NCBI GenBank assembly: GCA_946122785.1
Contig: CAMGYJ010000008.1
Span: forward strand, 56,120,963-56,184,962
Origin: Linum tenue
Lineage: Eukaryota; Streptophyta; Magnoliopsida; Malpighiales; Linaceae
Direction: 5' to 3'
Length of the DNA stretch: 64,000 bases
Made by a program: the position numbers and the translations under genes. Positions 12,170 to 23,489 of the stretch are shown here, piece by piece. Under the pieces are notes generated by a model. It saw nothing but the letters and a program-made list of their open reading frames with translations, ran no database searches and was not told the origin of the DNA. Within the stretch, counting starts at the first letter, position 1. Each line of letters opens with the position of its first letter.

Positions 12170-14005
12170 TTTCGTACGAAGGGTTGGAACTTGGAACCAT
12201 AAATTAAAAAATAATAATAATAACATTACCAGATCGTGCAAATCAAACTTCTTTCGTCCAAACTTCATCAGACATCTCTTTCTCCAAATTGAAGCAATCA
12301 AAGCCTGCCATATTATTTTTCCTGCTTGAGAAGAAATAGTGTCGCCTTTAAACTGGGAAATGGCCCATTGAAGTTCAGGAAACCACTGATCCCTAGGAGG
12401 TCTTGCTGCAAAATTAGCAAACAGTGCTGCAAACAGTCGTTTAAATAGAGGACATTCAGCAAATAGATGAGACCTTGTTTCTAGGTTGCACGAGCAAAAG
12501 ACACAGCCATAACTGCCTGCACCTCCCCACCCCTGAGCCTTATCTCCGGTTATGATAAATTCATTGACAATCAGCCATACCAAGAACTGGTTTTTAGGAA
12601 TACAAGGGCCTTTCCAAAATAGTGAATGGCAAGTAACAGAGCTGCTATTGGGTCGGATTTCCTCCCAAACTTTTCTGATGTTGTATTTGACCATAAGCCC
12701 ACCTTTCCAATAGACACCATCAGCTGCCACAGAAAACCAAGCTCTAACTTTATCTCTGCTCTTCAATAACTTCTGCCATAACCAAGAACCTGCTTTGGAA
12801 GTTAAAGTCCAGAAATCTCCCCATTTGATGCGATATTCCCAAAGCCAGGCAACCCACAAAGACCCTTGTTTCAATAAGATAGCTCAGATGTGCCTTGTGA
12901 CACAAGCAAAGTTCCAAGTACACATGTCCCTGAGTCCTAAACCACCCTCCTTTTTTGGAAAAGTAATACGAGGCCAGGCTACCACTGCTTTCTTCCTAGT
13001 ACCCTCACCCACTCCCCACAGAAAGTCACTACATAGTTTCTCTATAGCTTTGATAACATCCTTAGGAAGGATGAAGATTGACATTCAAAACAGTGAGAGG
13101 TTGTACAACACAAACACAACAAGTTGAAGCTTACCAGCATATGAGAGGGGCTTAGACTTCCAACTAGTTTTTCTGCTCACAACCCTGTCAATGAGGGGTT
13201 TGCATGCTTTAACAGTGAGCTTCCCAGCTAATAGGGGAAGCCCCAAATAACGTACAGGTAAAGTACCCAACTTGTATCCTGAGTATTGTGCCATCAAATC
13301 TTGCCACTATTCACTGATCCCCCCACAGTATAGTTCACACTTCGAAGGATTGGATTGAAGTCCAGACATATATCTAAATTCAGATAGAACATTCTTAATG
13401 CACTGAATCCCAGAATTTGAACCATCCGAGAACAGTAAAAGGTCATCAGCAAACATTAAGTGGGCCAGTTTCAATCTTTTGCACATAGGATGAAAGGGCA
13501 TAGCATTTTGGAGGACATCCTTATTCATAAAACATGAGAATATCTCCATAGCCACAACAAAAAGATAAGGGGAGAGTGGATCCCCTTGTCCTCAAACCCT
13601 TTTTGGCAGAAAAATACCCTACTGAACCACCATTAAATCCAATACTTAACTTCGGAGTGGTAACACACATTCTTAACCAGGCAAGAAATCTACCAGGGAA
13701 ACCCATTGCTTGAAGTACATTGAACAAAAAACCCCAATCCACAGAGTCAAAAGCTTTCATTAGATCAACTTTCACAAGGGATCTCAGAGAGATATTTTTC
13801 CTACCATATTTCTGAACTAATTCATGAGTAAGCAATATGTTTTCACCAATGACTCGACCCTTAACAAAAGCAGTCTGAGATTCACTAATAACACTTGGCA
13901 TAACAGAGCTTAGTCTAGTCGCCAGGATCTTTGCCATGCACTTATACAGTATATTGCAACATGAAATAGGTCGAAAAAACTTTATTTCCTCTGGACTTTG
14001 TATTG
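12170..14005 (-). mobile_element. 5'-truncated LINE (L1-type non-LTR retrotransposon)
   Basis: Minus-strand frames 13937-13521, 13555-13307, 13297-13085, 13084-12884 and 12874-12140 are successive pieces of one LINE ORF2. Visible are the RT segments QTAFVKGRVIGENILLTHEL and DLMKAFDSVDWGFLF, and the catalytic box MFADDLLLFSDG. The zinc-finger-like tail (zf-RVT) follows: CVFCSCNLETRSHLFAECPL. The endonuclease and early RT are missing; homology starts near SPEEIKFFRPIS at about 14.0 kb. Several frameshifts make it inactive. No convincing target duplication was found. Confidence 0.85.
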
Positions 14006-15446
14006 TAGGTTACTTTAGGGTTGAATTTTTATTTTTATTTTCTATTTTTGTTAATTAAAGGACATATTAGGGTAATGTCTTAGTATTTTTTATTCTTTAA
14101 TCTTTGTCGATACATGTACATTCAGATTAGTAGATATGTGATATGTAGAATTTTAAATTGTGGATTTTAGGTCCAAAATGGAGGTATTTACAAATTTGGG
14201 TGGTTCCTATGAGGTTATGACTTTACAACTTTTAGTATTCATGTTTTAAATTCTAAAAGAATAATGCACTCATGTATAGTGTATTTTAGAAGTGTGTAGT
14301 ATTTATAATACTTTTACTTATTAGACACTTTGTTTATTAATGATTTTTAATGATCTAATATCAATTAAACAATTAAAGTGTGAATTGCTCAGTATGCCGA
14401 TTCTTTTTCCGGTTTGGTCATGACTCATGATAATATTGCATATGGGAGCGGATAGGTTTCTAACATCATTTAGTGTTAACACCCTACTAACACTTATTAT
14501 AAGGGCATATTAGTAACATTAACCTTCTGTCGGATAATAAAAAGGTTTGCTTCTGTTGGATTCCGCCTTGAATTACACTGCTGCACCCATATTGTAGCAA
14601 TAAACATTTATATAGGTGAATAAAGAAGAAAAACTTTACTCAGGCAGAAGTTAACCTGATTCGTTGGGTTCAAACGTACCAACGGCGACGGTGTTGTCAA
14701 AAGAAGATGAATAGTTAGAGCCGAAGGAGTTGGCAGAGCACTCTCGCGCGACTACTGATTTATAAATTTCAAAATGACGAGTTTGCAGAGCACTCTCGCG
14801 CGGCTGCTGGTTTATAAATCTTCAAAATGACATTCATGCCCTTTCATGGGAAATCTATAATTAATTGTGGTTAACACTTAATTAAAAACAGAAAACTAAT
14901 CAAAACTAAATGTTCTTATTGGTTGGAGGTATTGTTAGCATGGTGCTAACAACATAGGTGTTAGTACCCTAGCCCCTCCCTGCTTCTTATAAGATCCTAC
15001 ATTCCTATTTGTAAATTTTTTTTCCATGAATATATTGTTCTATACTCATTGGTCCTCACTCGTTCTCAATTCTATAGGGTTCACATGTATTTAACATTTT
15101 GTCATTGATCGCATTTGAATCACGGGTCAATAACAACTCAGATTTTATTGACCAAAGATAATCGGAGAGTGCTCGCTATAAATCCTGCCCACTTACAGTT
15201 GTTTCTCTTTTTCTCTTCCATAACGATATCACGGCTGTTAATTGAGCCAGATTCGCAATTTGCGGGCAGTTATTTCACTATGCCCACACTACAAGGGTGT
15301 TTTTGTCATTTTGTAATCAACGATAACCCTCTTAAACCTTTTCATGCAAGTCTTTGCAGAGGATAAATGTTAATAGAGCCTATAGAGGAAAATGAAAATT
15401 CAAAATCATAGACGAATCACAATTCAAGACCCGACGCTATGGTTTA
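14006..15446. other. Intergenic region without recognised gene
   Basis: AT-rich DNA. It contains a 52-bp tandem duplication (14733-14831) and ends at the TTA target site of the MITE at 15447. Because the MITE stack splits a locus whose right side carries the exonuclease-like pseudogene (from 33099), the last part probably was that gene's upstream region. Confidence 0.4.
14733..14831 (+). repeat. 52-bp tandem duplication
   Basis: Two adjacent units start GCAGAGCACTCTCGCGCG and end TTCAAAATGAC, at 14733 and 14785, differing at a few bases. CGCGCG makes the unit stand out from the AT-rich surroundings. Confidence 0.8.
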
Positions 15447-15721
15447 GAGCATTTGCATCGGCTCTCTTTTCCCAATTTCATTCTAACGTGGATTAGAGTT
15501 CTGCAATTGCAAACTCAGTATCATTGATGTAGGGAGCGGTGTAATTATGCAAGCTTTCATAATATGAAAGCCCAATTGCAATGTCAGCGTGGATCTGGTC
15601 CCATTTTCCTTTTTCCCTTATGTCATTTATTAGATGAGTTATTTTTAATATGCAATTGCAAATGAATTGTATTGATGTAAGACAATGAAATTCAAATGAG
15701 TTGAATTGCAAAAATTGATGA
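15447..15721. mobile_element. Tourist/Harbinger-like MITE, left part
   Basis: The sequence starts GAGCATTTGCATCGG immediately after TTA (15444-15446). The right end, split off by later insertions, reads ATGCTC followed by TTA at 33096-33098. TIR GAGCAT with TTA target duplication is typical of Tourist-like MITEs. Rejoined by removing the LINE and the Athila element, the MITE is about 327 bp. Internal TTGCAATTGCA palindromes fit a foldback MITE. Confidence 0.7.
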
Positions 15722-16129
15722 CCCAACCCCAATTGGCTCATCAAGATAAATGAATGTCTACGTGTGAAATTGTCTAGTTGTGGGGAGTGCCTTGACATCC
15801 CAAACGCTTAAAGGTCTCCGAAATCTATCCAAGTCATTTCTTTTCCTTTGTTAAACAATGAATTCTAGTAGTACGGTGTCGTCTTTTATGGCTTCTTTAG
15901 GATTTTCAAATTGCTTTCCAGTTGACCCTATCGGCATGTCGGGGGGTTTATGCTTTGCTTAGCCACGTTTGGCGTATGTGTCACTTATTGGGTCCTCTTC
16001 CTTTTTTGTGGCAATTTTTGTCATTAATAATACTTTTATTTGCTATAGTGAGTGTCCTCAGTTTGTGATTATTGGAGTATACCTCTCATATGTTATCCCT
16101 CAACGGTAGGCACAATTAGTGGATCTATG

Positions 16130-16500
16130 TGGGTTTTGCTCCCGACTCTCTGACCCATATTTAATTATAGGAGATGTCAATTGTTCTCTATTTCCTTATG
16201 AAAATCTGGTGGAGCCCCATGGTGGAGAGATAAAGCACGCCCTTTGGAACAATTTTTAAATCAACTTGGGTTATATGAACCGCCTTTTCAAGGCCCTCAA
16301 TTCACTAGGTGGAATCGTGGAAGAAATGGAGTTCTAATTGAGCAAAGAATTGACAGGGTCTTTGTTTCAACCTCGTGGATGGAAGTCTAGCCGGAAACTT
16401 GTTTACACCACCTATCATATACGGGTTCTGATCATAGACATTTGCGTCTTATAACACTACTGGAATCCCCTATAACAAATAGACTCTTCAGGTTTGACAT
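16130..16500 (+). pseudogene. LINE endonuclease domain remnant
   Basis: Translated fragments include IIGDVNCSLFPYEN, NRGRNGVLIEQRIDRVFVS and TGSDHRHLRLITL. These match the end of the APE-type endonuclease of plant LINEs, with the catalytic SDH motif kept. Stops occur between fragments. The N-terminal half is absent or unrecognisable. Confidence 0.7.
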
Positions 16501-16763
16501 TCAGTGGGCTTCCAATCCAAAAGCAGGTCTACTAATGACCTTCTTTTGGGGACTGCAAGTTGATGGCTCGTATCTATCAAACTCCTCCGCACTCGGCATG
16601 GACTTGTAGATTGGTGTAAGGGAGGTACTTCAAATTAGGCACGAATTATTAACGATCTTAGTCATGCGTTGGACATGGCACGAAATGCACAAGTTGTTGA
16701 TTGGACAATAATTCAAGAGCTTGAGTTTAGATTGGGGGTCCAATATGAGCGAGAGGAGTTGTA

Positions 16764-18071
16764 TTGTTGCCAAAAATCCAGGATCAATTGGTTAAAACGA
16801 GGGAACAAAAATACTGGGTATTTTCATCTCATTACTTTATAAGATGCCAGAAAAATTTTATCTGGGGTTTGGAGGGTAATAGGGGAAGATGGACCATGAC
16901 GGAAGGGGACAAATGCGATATAGCAGTGAGTTATTATAAAGACTTATTCCAAAGCCACAGCTTGGAGGGGATTAGCTTGTCTAATTTACTTTTTTCTGGT
17001 ATGGTTAATGAGGATCAAAATTGGGGATTGACTGCTCCGGTCACATTGGAAGAGATTAGGAAGGTGGTCTTTGGGAAAAACTCAAGGTTCGAGACCGGAT
17101 GGTTTCACTGCTGGCTTCTTTCAAGCATACTGGGACATAGTTGGTCCCGATATCATCCAAGCAGTGCTCGCTTTCTTTCATTCTGGGCACCTCCTAAGAA
17201 GTTTCAATCGTACGTGGATATCTCTTGTTCCTAAAGTAGCAGAGGTGCGAAACATGAAGCACCTACGTCCTATTAGCTTGTGCAAAGTCTTTTACAAAAT
17301 CATCTCAAAAATTCTGGCAAATAGGCTTAGTCTGGTTTTGCCCCGACTAATCTCTGGGTCCCAAAATGGTTTCATTAAGGGGCGTTAGATTACTGATAAT
17401 ATCTTGGTCAGTCATGAGATCACTCATCACCTGAAAACCATGCCTGCAGGTCAAAAGACGTGGATGATCCTAAATTTTATATGGATAAGGCATATGATCG
17501 CATAGAATGGCCTTTTATGTTGGAAATGATGAAGGAATTAGGTTTCCACCCCAAATTAATAGCCTAGATTAAGGAATGTGTTACTATGGTCTCATATTTT
17601 ATAATCATTAACGGTAACCCAACCAAGTACTTCCAACCTTCTAGAGGAATTAGACAAGGGGATACTCTCTCCCCTCTGCCTTTTGCTATATGCTCAGAAG
17701 GCTTCTCAGGGTTTTTGAATCATGTCGTTTCTATGGGCTACCTGGAAGGAGTGCGAATCCGACCGTCATGCCCGATGGTTTCCCATCTTTTCTTTGCAGA
17801 TGACTCCTTTTTGTTCCTCGAAGCCTCGTCTGCTTTATGTACAACTCTGCTCTCTCTTCTGCAAGTGTACGAAGGTCTAAGTGGGCAAAGAGTCAATCTG
17901 GCCAAATCCAAGGTAATGTTCAGTCAGAATACCCTTCCGGATGCTGCACAAATGGGAACTCAACTAGGGGTTGGTAGTATCGGAGAGCAAGACTCAAACC
18001 TTGGATTACCTTCCGCCTTAGGAAGGTCTAAGAGAGATGCTTTTCTATTCATTGAGGAGAAGTTCCGATAG
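16764..18071 (+). pseudogene. LINE reverse transcriptase domain (broken)
   Basis: Three frames carry RT motifs in order: EIRKVVFGKNSRFETGWFHC and SRPDGFTAGFFQAYWDIVGP (overlapping frames around a frameshift near 17090), RPISLCKVFYKIISKILANR, QNGFIKGR, GIRQGDTLSPLPFAI and HLFFADDSFLF. The F-A-D-D catalytic box is intact. In-frame stops after GR (17386) and in the segment 17390-17585 disrupt it. This enzyme would copy the LINE RNA at the nicked target. Confidence 0.85.
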
Positions 18072-18161
18072 AAACTTGATGGTTGGAAGCAAAGGGCTCT
18101 ATCCAAAGCAAGCAAGGATACGCTTATAAGAACTTCCGCGACTAACTTACCAGTCCATGGT

Positions 18162-18720
18162 ATGTCATGTTTTAAATTTCCTAAAGAAATCTGTCGACGA
18201 TTGAACGAACAAGTAGCCAGATTTTGGTGGGGCTCCTCTTCAAATTTAGAACACCCTATCCATTGGGTCTCATGGAGGAGAATATCTCAAAGTAAATTCC
18301 ATGGTGGTTTGGGATTTAGGGACTTTTATGCATTTCATCAAGCGCTCTTGGCGAAACAATGTTGCCGTATTTGGACTAATCCAAACTCTCTGTTAGGAAA
18401 AATCTATAAAGGGCGTTACTTTAGCTCTTTGTCCATTCTAGAGGCTCAGGTAGAGTTCAACACACTATGGTTATTTGTGGGATTAAGTGATATACTGAAT
18501 TCAGCCCCAATAATTAATTTCGGCTTGTGGTGGCGTCAAATTATGCTAGATGAGCCGTCCCAAACCCATATTCTCCAGATAGTGTGCCTCTTGTGGAGAA
18601 TATAAAAATCAAGAAATAAAGTGGTATTTGAAAATACCCAACCTCATTCGTTAGCCCGCCAATTCTCTTTCCAAATCCACGAGGTGCTCTCTGCCCAGGC
18701 TGGCCCGCCTCCCCTACCTC
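18162..18720 (+). pseudogene. LINE ORF2 C-terminal linker region (broken)
   Basis: Fragments such as FWWGSSSNLEHPIHWVSWRR, GGLGFRDFYAFHQALLAKQ and SRNKVVFENTQPHSLARQF are typical of plant LINE ORF2 between RT and RNase H. The frame is then split at 18723 by the inserted element; reading resumes at 19608 without loss. Confidence 0.75.
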
Positions 18721-18723
18721 GTG

Positions 18724-19607
18724 GGCTCAAGATATAGTGAATAACAATGGGTTATGCACCCATCAGTAACTAAATCTGGATCCTTTATTCACTAAATCCA
18801 TATCTAAAGATGGAGAATTAATGACATTTTTATTTTTTCCTTGTTTTCTTAATCGGCTCATATCTTCTTCGTTTTAACTAGGATTTTAATTTTTTGCATA
18901 AATGGAACAAGTATGTTGTGCTCTACAAAATGAAATCCATTTTCAATATTTCCTTAGAAATTTTTTCGTGCCTCTCGGTACCAACTGCATACCATATGGT
19001 ATCTTCTTCGTTTTTAATTCATTTTTGAAAATTTTGGCACAGAAGGAAAGAGTTCATCATGATCTATTGGATCTACAAATTTCTGGGTGAACAAAATACA
19101 GGACCAAAAAAATACTACACAATACCACCATGGTACGTGGTGGTATATTGTGGTACACAATGTTAAAAGTGGTAAATGACAATTAATATACTTATACTAT
19201 CATGTATTCAACCATCCTACAGTCTTTGTTTGTTCATACCACCATGTACGTTTTTCATACCATAGGGATGCTCTTATTTCAATACCAGTCAACACCATAT
19301 GGTATAGACTGGTAAAAAATGGCTCAATTTTTTTTGTTTCAAAAATATATCAAAGTGAATATCACTTGAAGAGCACAATTAATCTGATCTAACTGTGCAA
19401 AAAAAAAATCGAATTAAAACGAATGAGAAATCGTCCGTTAAAGATTAATGGGGGAATTAAAGGCTTTTCAGTGGAGAGAAGGGGCATTGATGTGACGGAT
19501 TGTGATTGGGTAAGGCATAGTTATTGACCACAAGGTTATTGAATAGTTATTGACCACAACGTTATTGACTAGTTATTGACCACAAGGTTATTTACTGGAT
19601 CCGCTTC
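18724..19607. mobile_element. TIR-type element, copy A (8-10-bp target duplication)
   Basis: The element runs from GGCTCAAGATATAGTG to GGATCCGCTTC and is flanked by CTACCTCGTG (18714-18723) and CTACCTGGTG (19608-19617), a 10-bp duplication with one mismatch. Its ends are imperfectly inverted (AGTGAATAAC left against AGTAAATAACC right). A nearly colinear copy B lies at 54731-55596 and a partial copy C at 55876-56206. Around 19119-19150 it carries the hairpin TACCACCATGGTACGTGG with its complement. Target duplication length suggests a Mutator- or hAT-type non-autonomous element. Confidence 0.75.
18902..19090 (+). other. Conserved short ORF in copy A (62 codons)
   Basis: It reads MEQVCCALQNEIHFQYFLRN... 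and ends ...VHHDLLDLQISG. Copy B encodes a similar peptide at 54920-55111 (MERVHRALQNEINFQYFLRK...VHHDLVDLQISG). The product is unknown. Conservation may be only common descent. Confidence 0.3.
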
Positions 19608-19664
19608 CTACCTGGTGCTCTTGCCTCTCCTAGACCTCTTCTTTGGGAATGCCTGCCTCAAGAC

Positions 19665-20123
19665 TTGTTGAAGATCAACTTTGATGTTGTTGTCCAATTC
19701 GCTGGTTCCTTGTCTGGCCTTGTTGTCCGCGGCTCGGATGGGCATGTGCTTCTTGCCGTGGGTGCTCAGCATTATGGTATATCGGATCCATATCTTGCAG
19801 AACTCCTTGCAGCCAGGAATGCGATCTCTCTTGCAACTTCTAGAGGTTTGTCTCCGGTCATCATCGAAGGCGATGCAGAAGTAGTCATCCGTCAGCTCAA
19901 ACTCGGTCTGGTGGAGGATGCGATTGGTGGCCCCATCCTTCGAGATTTTTGTTGTCTTCTTGAGTCTCGTTCTCTTTGTATATATTTTAGGGCAGTTCTG
20001 TGGAATGTCAACTGGCCTACTCATAGAGTGGCACAGAAAGCCCTACTATTGTCCCGTCTAGAGTTAGTTTCTTTTGACTTTGTCGATTGGCTTGTTAGTG
20101 GGATGGGAAGGGGTTGTGGGTAG
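19665..20123 (+). pseudogene. LINE RNase H-like domain
   Basis: A 152-residue frame begins KINFDVVVQFAGSLSGLVVR and continues SDPYLAELLAARNAISLATS and VIIEGDAEVVIRQL, ending in NWPTHRVAQKALLLSRLE. This is the plant RVT_3 (RNase H-like) domain at the end of many LINE ORF2s. The acidic residues of D...E...D appear as NFDVV, LAELLAAR and IEGDAE. It would degrade RNA of the RNA-DNA hybrid. It is in line with the upstream RT once copy A is removed. Confidence 0.8.
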
Positions 20124-20186
20124 TGATTCTTTCTAACTATGTTCTTGATATTTCTAGGGGGAAAAAAGAATTGCAAAAATTGATGA

Positions 20187-20237
20187 GATGTCAATAGAAA
20201 CCACATTGCAATTGACTTTGCTATTGATGTGGATGCT
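20187..20237. mobile_element. Tourist-like MITE, right part before the Athila insertion
   Basis: These 51 bases continue the MITE after the LINE's right target duplication and run into its right TIR (GATGTGGATGCT). The LTR retrotransposon starts at 20238. The final base of the MITE lies at 33095, beyond that element. Confidence 0.65.
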
Positions 20238-21599
20238 TGACTCACTCCTACTGTCACTCTAGAAAATGGCCAAGTGTAACCACTTCCTAAAGCGTAGTAT
20301 AGCGGGTTTGGGTTTTATTGTCAACCCGGGTCCTAGATTTGATGACTACTCGGTGAATTCTCGTTATCTAGCAGTGAACTTTTAGTGCAGATTCAAACAA
20401 ACAAAAACGCAAAGCAAGTTAAACGGTTGTTTTCAAGTCAAGAGAGGTCACCCGGATATGGTTCCCCCTAGACTGCAGTTAAGCCGGATTGCAATTTACC
20501 AAGCTCAGTTTTCATGGAAGTTATACTGCGGAAGGTTCTTAAACAGTCTGAAGTCTCGACTAAAGGTCTCCAGACCCTCTCAATCTGAGTCTCTAGCGGG
20601 CGACTAACCTCCACCGGAGTAAACAGATTGAGGCCCTAACGAACCAAACCTCCACTACCGAATTGAATTCGGTACAAAATAGCGAATTGGCTCCTCGACT
20701 AAAGTCACCAATTCACTACCTTCAATTAAGGATACTCTATCAACCTAGGTAGATATTCTCATTCTAGGTCAAAGCAGAAACAACAGGAATTTGATCAGGA
20801 TTCAAGTCATTCAATCATTCAAACCTCAATCGAATATAATCAATTCATAAACTCTGTACTTGGGTTCATACAATCAGACCTAGCATACAAATCTAGGGTT
20901 TTCCATACCCATATGAATGGAGAAACTACTCCATGGAGAAAGAAGCAAAAACAGATTCAGACACGGAAATCATACTGTGAAGATGGATTTCTGCTTCTGG
21001 ACGTTAATCGGCACTTCTCCAAGCTCAAGTCGGGCTCCAATGGTGATGAAGATCAAGCTATGGCACATGGGAACTCTGGTTCGTCGCTTTCTCTCTCTAG
21101 GAATCGCTTTCTCTCTCAAAAACTCGGAACCCTTGAATTTTGGCCTTCCTTTCCCTTAAATCTGCTGCCTGTCGAGATACCCGATCGAAATACCCGGTCG
21201 GGTAATTCGGGTCTCGACCGGGTATTATTAAAACGCACGTTTTGCCTTCAGGGAAAACCCCGGTCTGCTCCAATAATCCCCGACTGGGGATTTAAGCCTT
21301 CTGCCCGGGCCCCCTTCTGTTTCTCACGGACGCCCAAAGCTTAAAATCCCCGACCATGGCCAGATAATACCCGGTCGGGTATTTCTGGTCATGGCCGGGC
21401 ATTTTGGCTCTCCAGCACATTTCAAGCCTCACTTGCTCCTTTCGACCCGAATCTCGTTCCTTTGCCTCGATTCCAACGCCAAGTCCAGAAATATGACATA
21501 AACGTACAACCTCGCGTGAAATCCGCTTAAAACACGAGAATCAACATCTCAAACGGCTCCAGAATAGGGGTGAAAACATGTGTAATTATCGGTCTATCA
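20238..21599 (-). repeat. 3' LTR of the Athila-like element
   Basis: Near-identical to 31760-33089. It contains the palindromes AATACCCGGTCGGGTATT (around 21366) and ATCCCCGACTGGGGAT (around 21284), and a roughly 20-30-bp local duplication near 21100 (CTCTCTAGGAATCG region) absent from the other LTR. Confidence 0.95.
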
Positions 21600-21616
21600 A
21601 ACTCCCCCACACTTAA
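21600..21616 (-). other. Polypurine tract of the Athila-like element
   Basis: Minus strand TTAAGTGTGGGGGAGTT directly abuts the 3' LTR, the expected place for plus-strand DNA priming. Confidence 0.8.
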
Positions 21617-23489
21617 CCGTTGCTTGTCCCCAAGCAAACCAAGTCAAACACCAGGTAAGCTCAAAACGTTTCAATCAAGTAGGCTTTAGGGCAAATCATA
21701 TCGGCACAAAACACGTGGATCATACTGGCTTTCGATCATTAACACCTGGCAACTCCAACGACAACCTAGACAACCACCACAGATGACATTCGAATGCAAT
21801 AAAGTCGAGCAAAGGAAGAGTTCCCTTCTGTTCACCAACCAGCATAGACTTGACTCAACCACTTATCCAAAACAGTCACTTCATGCAAAAAGCTCAAGAT
21901 ATCAGAATTAAGACCGAGCAATCTAGGTCCTCACCGGGATAAAGAGTATAGAGAATATGAGAAAATGAATCGCTCACTCTCGACCAGTGGGGTCAGGACA
22001 TTTGATGCGAAAAATGCGCATGCTTATTCTCTCAATCCCTAACGTCTCTTCACCATGAATGCAGCCTCTAAATGCTAGAGTTCACATATGGGGTGTCACC
22101 ACTAACTAATCTGGAGGTCTTAGACACAGGTTCAAATGACTGGCTAGGGTCTTGGACATGGGGAAAAGGCCTTTTAGGTGGTGGAAGTAATAGCACAAGG
22201 TTCCACATTTCCAAACCCAACAAAATCACAGTCAAGCAAACCAGTAACTTTCTTTCTGCTATTCTGCATTACTCAAATTCTTTAGGGCACGAGAGCGAAG
22301 GAGGTTATATAAATATTAGCATTTCCAAGCCAGACTGCTAAGGAACACTACTTAATGGGCACTATTCAGATTTTTGGTGGTGGCTCTCTTTTGCTTTCAT
22401 TTTTTTTTCTTTGATTTTCTTTATTATTATTTTTTTCATTCCTTAAGAGAACCGCCACCTCTGCAAATTTTTCAAACACATGCCCAACTTTTAAGCACTA
22501 CCTCCAACCCTCACATTACATTTAGCAGAACCAGCAGAAAACATATAAAAACCACTCCGTGGAACCTTCTAAAAGATGCAAAATGGTGATTTTTCATTGT
22601 AGACCGAAAGAAAGGATAACACACGGCTCAAAGGGCTGACTAGGGGATATGACACATCAGGACAGTCAATTTGGTCGTGGGCTAATCCTATGCCTCCATC
22701 ATCTTAGCTAGTGACAACGTGAATGCTACACATCATGGAAGAGGGATCTATCGCACAAGAAAGAAACGAGCAGGCTCAAATCTCACATGGCTACCTATAT
22801 GCTCTATCTCACATTCTGATTCCCTGAACTAGATGTATAAATGACTGTCAAAAGCAAGTGATCAAAACCAAGTCACAGTTGGTAAGCAAACAGTTGAAAA
22901 CTGAACCCCTACACAACTCTACTACACATCTCAGTCATCATAATAGGCTGTCTTAGTCACACTCAAGTTGTCATGCATCAAGTCAAAAGCCATTCAATTC
23001 ACTAATCACATCCACTGTGCCAATACAATCAAACATCCAGCAAACACCAGTGCTTGGAGCCCTCAAATCTCGAGATTTGGACAGTGGACTAGGCTCCAAG
23101 CACACAAACAGATCTAATGCAGTCAAAAGATAAACATCCCCCCCCCCCACACTTAAGATCGACATTGCCCTCAATGGAGAAGAGGGAAGGAAAGGGGAAC
23201 GATGTTACCAGTGGGCACGGACTGCAGGAGACTGGAAATGGACCAGTCAGGATGAAACGGACTGGAGAGAGGACCAGGCGGGAACACAGGCACAGCTAAA
23301 GGAAACCAAAGAGCTCAAACACAATACGTTAGGTCCAATGGTCAGCCCAATAGTACAGCATCCAAAAAGCAAAAGAAAAAGAAACTAAACCGACATAAAA
23401 CAGTTTGCATGCTGACAAAGATAAAAACACTCAAAACATGCCCTAAGGCCCTCCGAGACCGGAGAAGTCGATCTGGTTCAGAAGGTCGT
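21617..23489 (-). other. Non-coding 3' region of the Athila-like element
   Basis: About 1.9 kb between the accessory ORF and the polypurine tract. No protein of note. It holds a second TTAAGTGTGGGGG tract extended to 12 G (23138-23156). Confidence 0.7.

Larger units (their letters stand above)
15722..20167 (+). mobile_element. LINE (L1-type) with 19-bp target duplication
   Basis: The 19-mer GAATTGCAAAAATTGATGA occurs at 15703-15721 and again at 20168-20186, directly after a short A-tail (GGGGGAAAAAA). That is the target-site duplication of a LINE. Inside, in order, are endonuclease remnant (about 16130-16450), reverse transcriptase (16764-18071), zinc-finger/linker region (18162-18720) and RNase H (19665-20123). 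The 5' leader from 15722 to 16130 is non-coding. Frameshifts and stops show it is dead. A separate 884-bp element (18724-19607) sits inside it. Confidence 0.88.
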
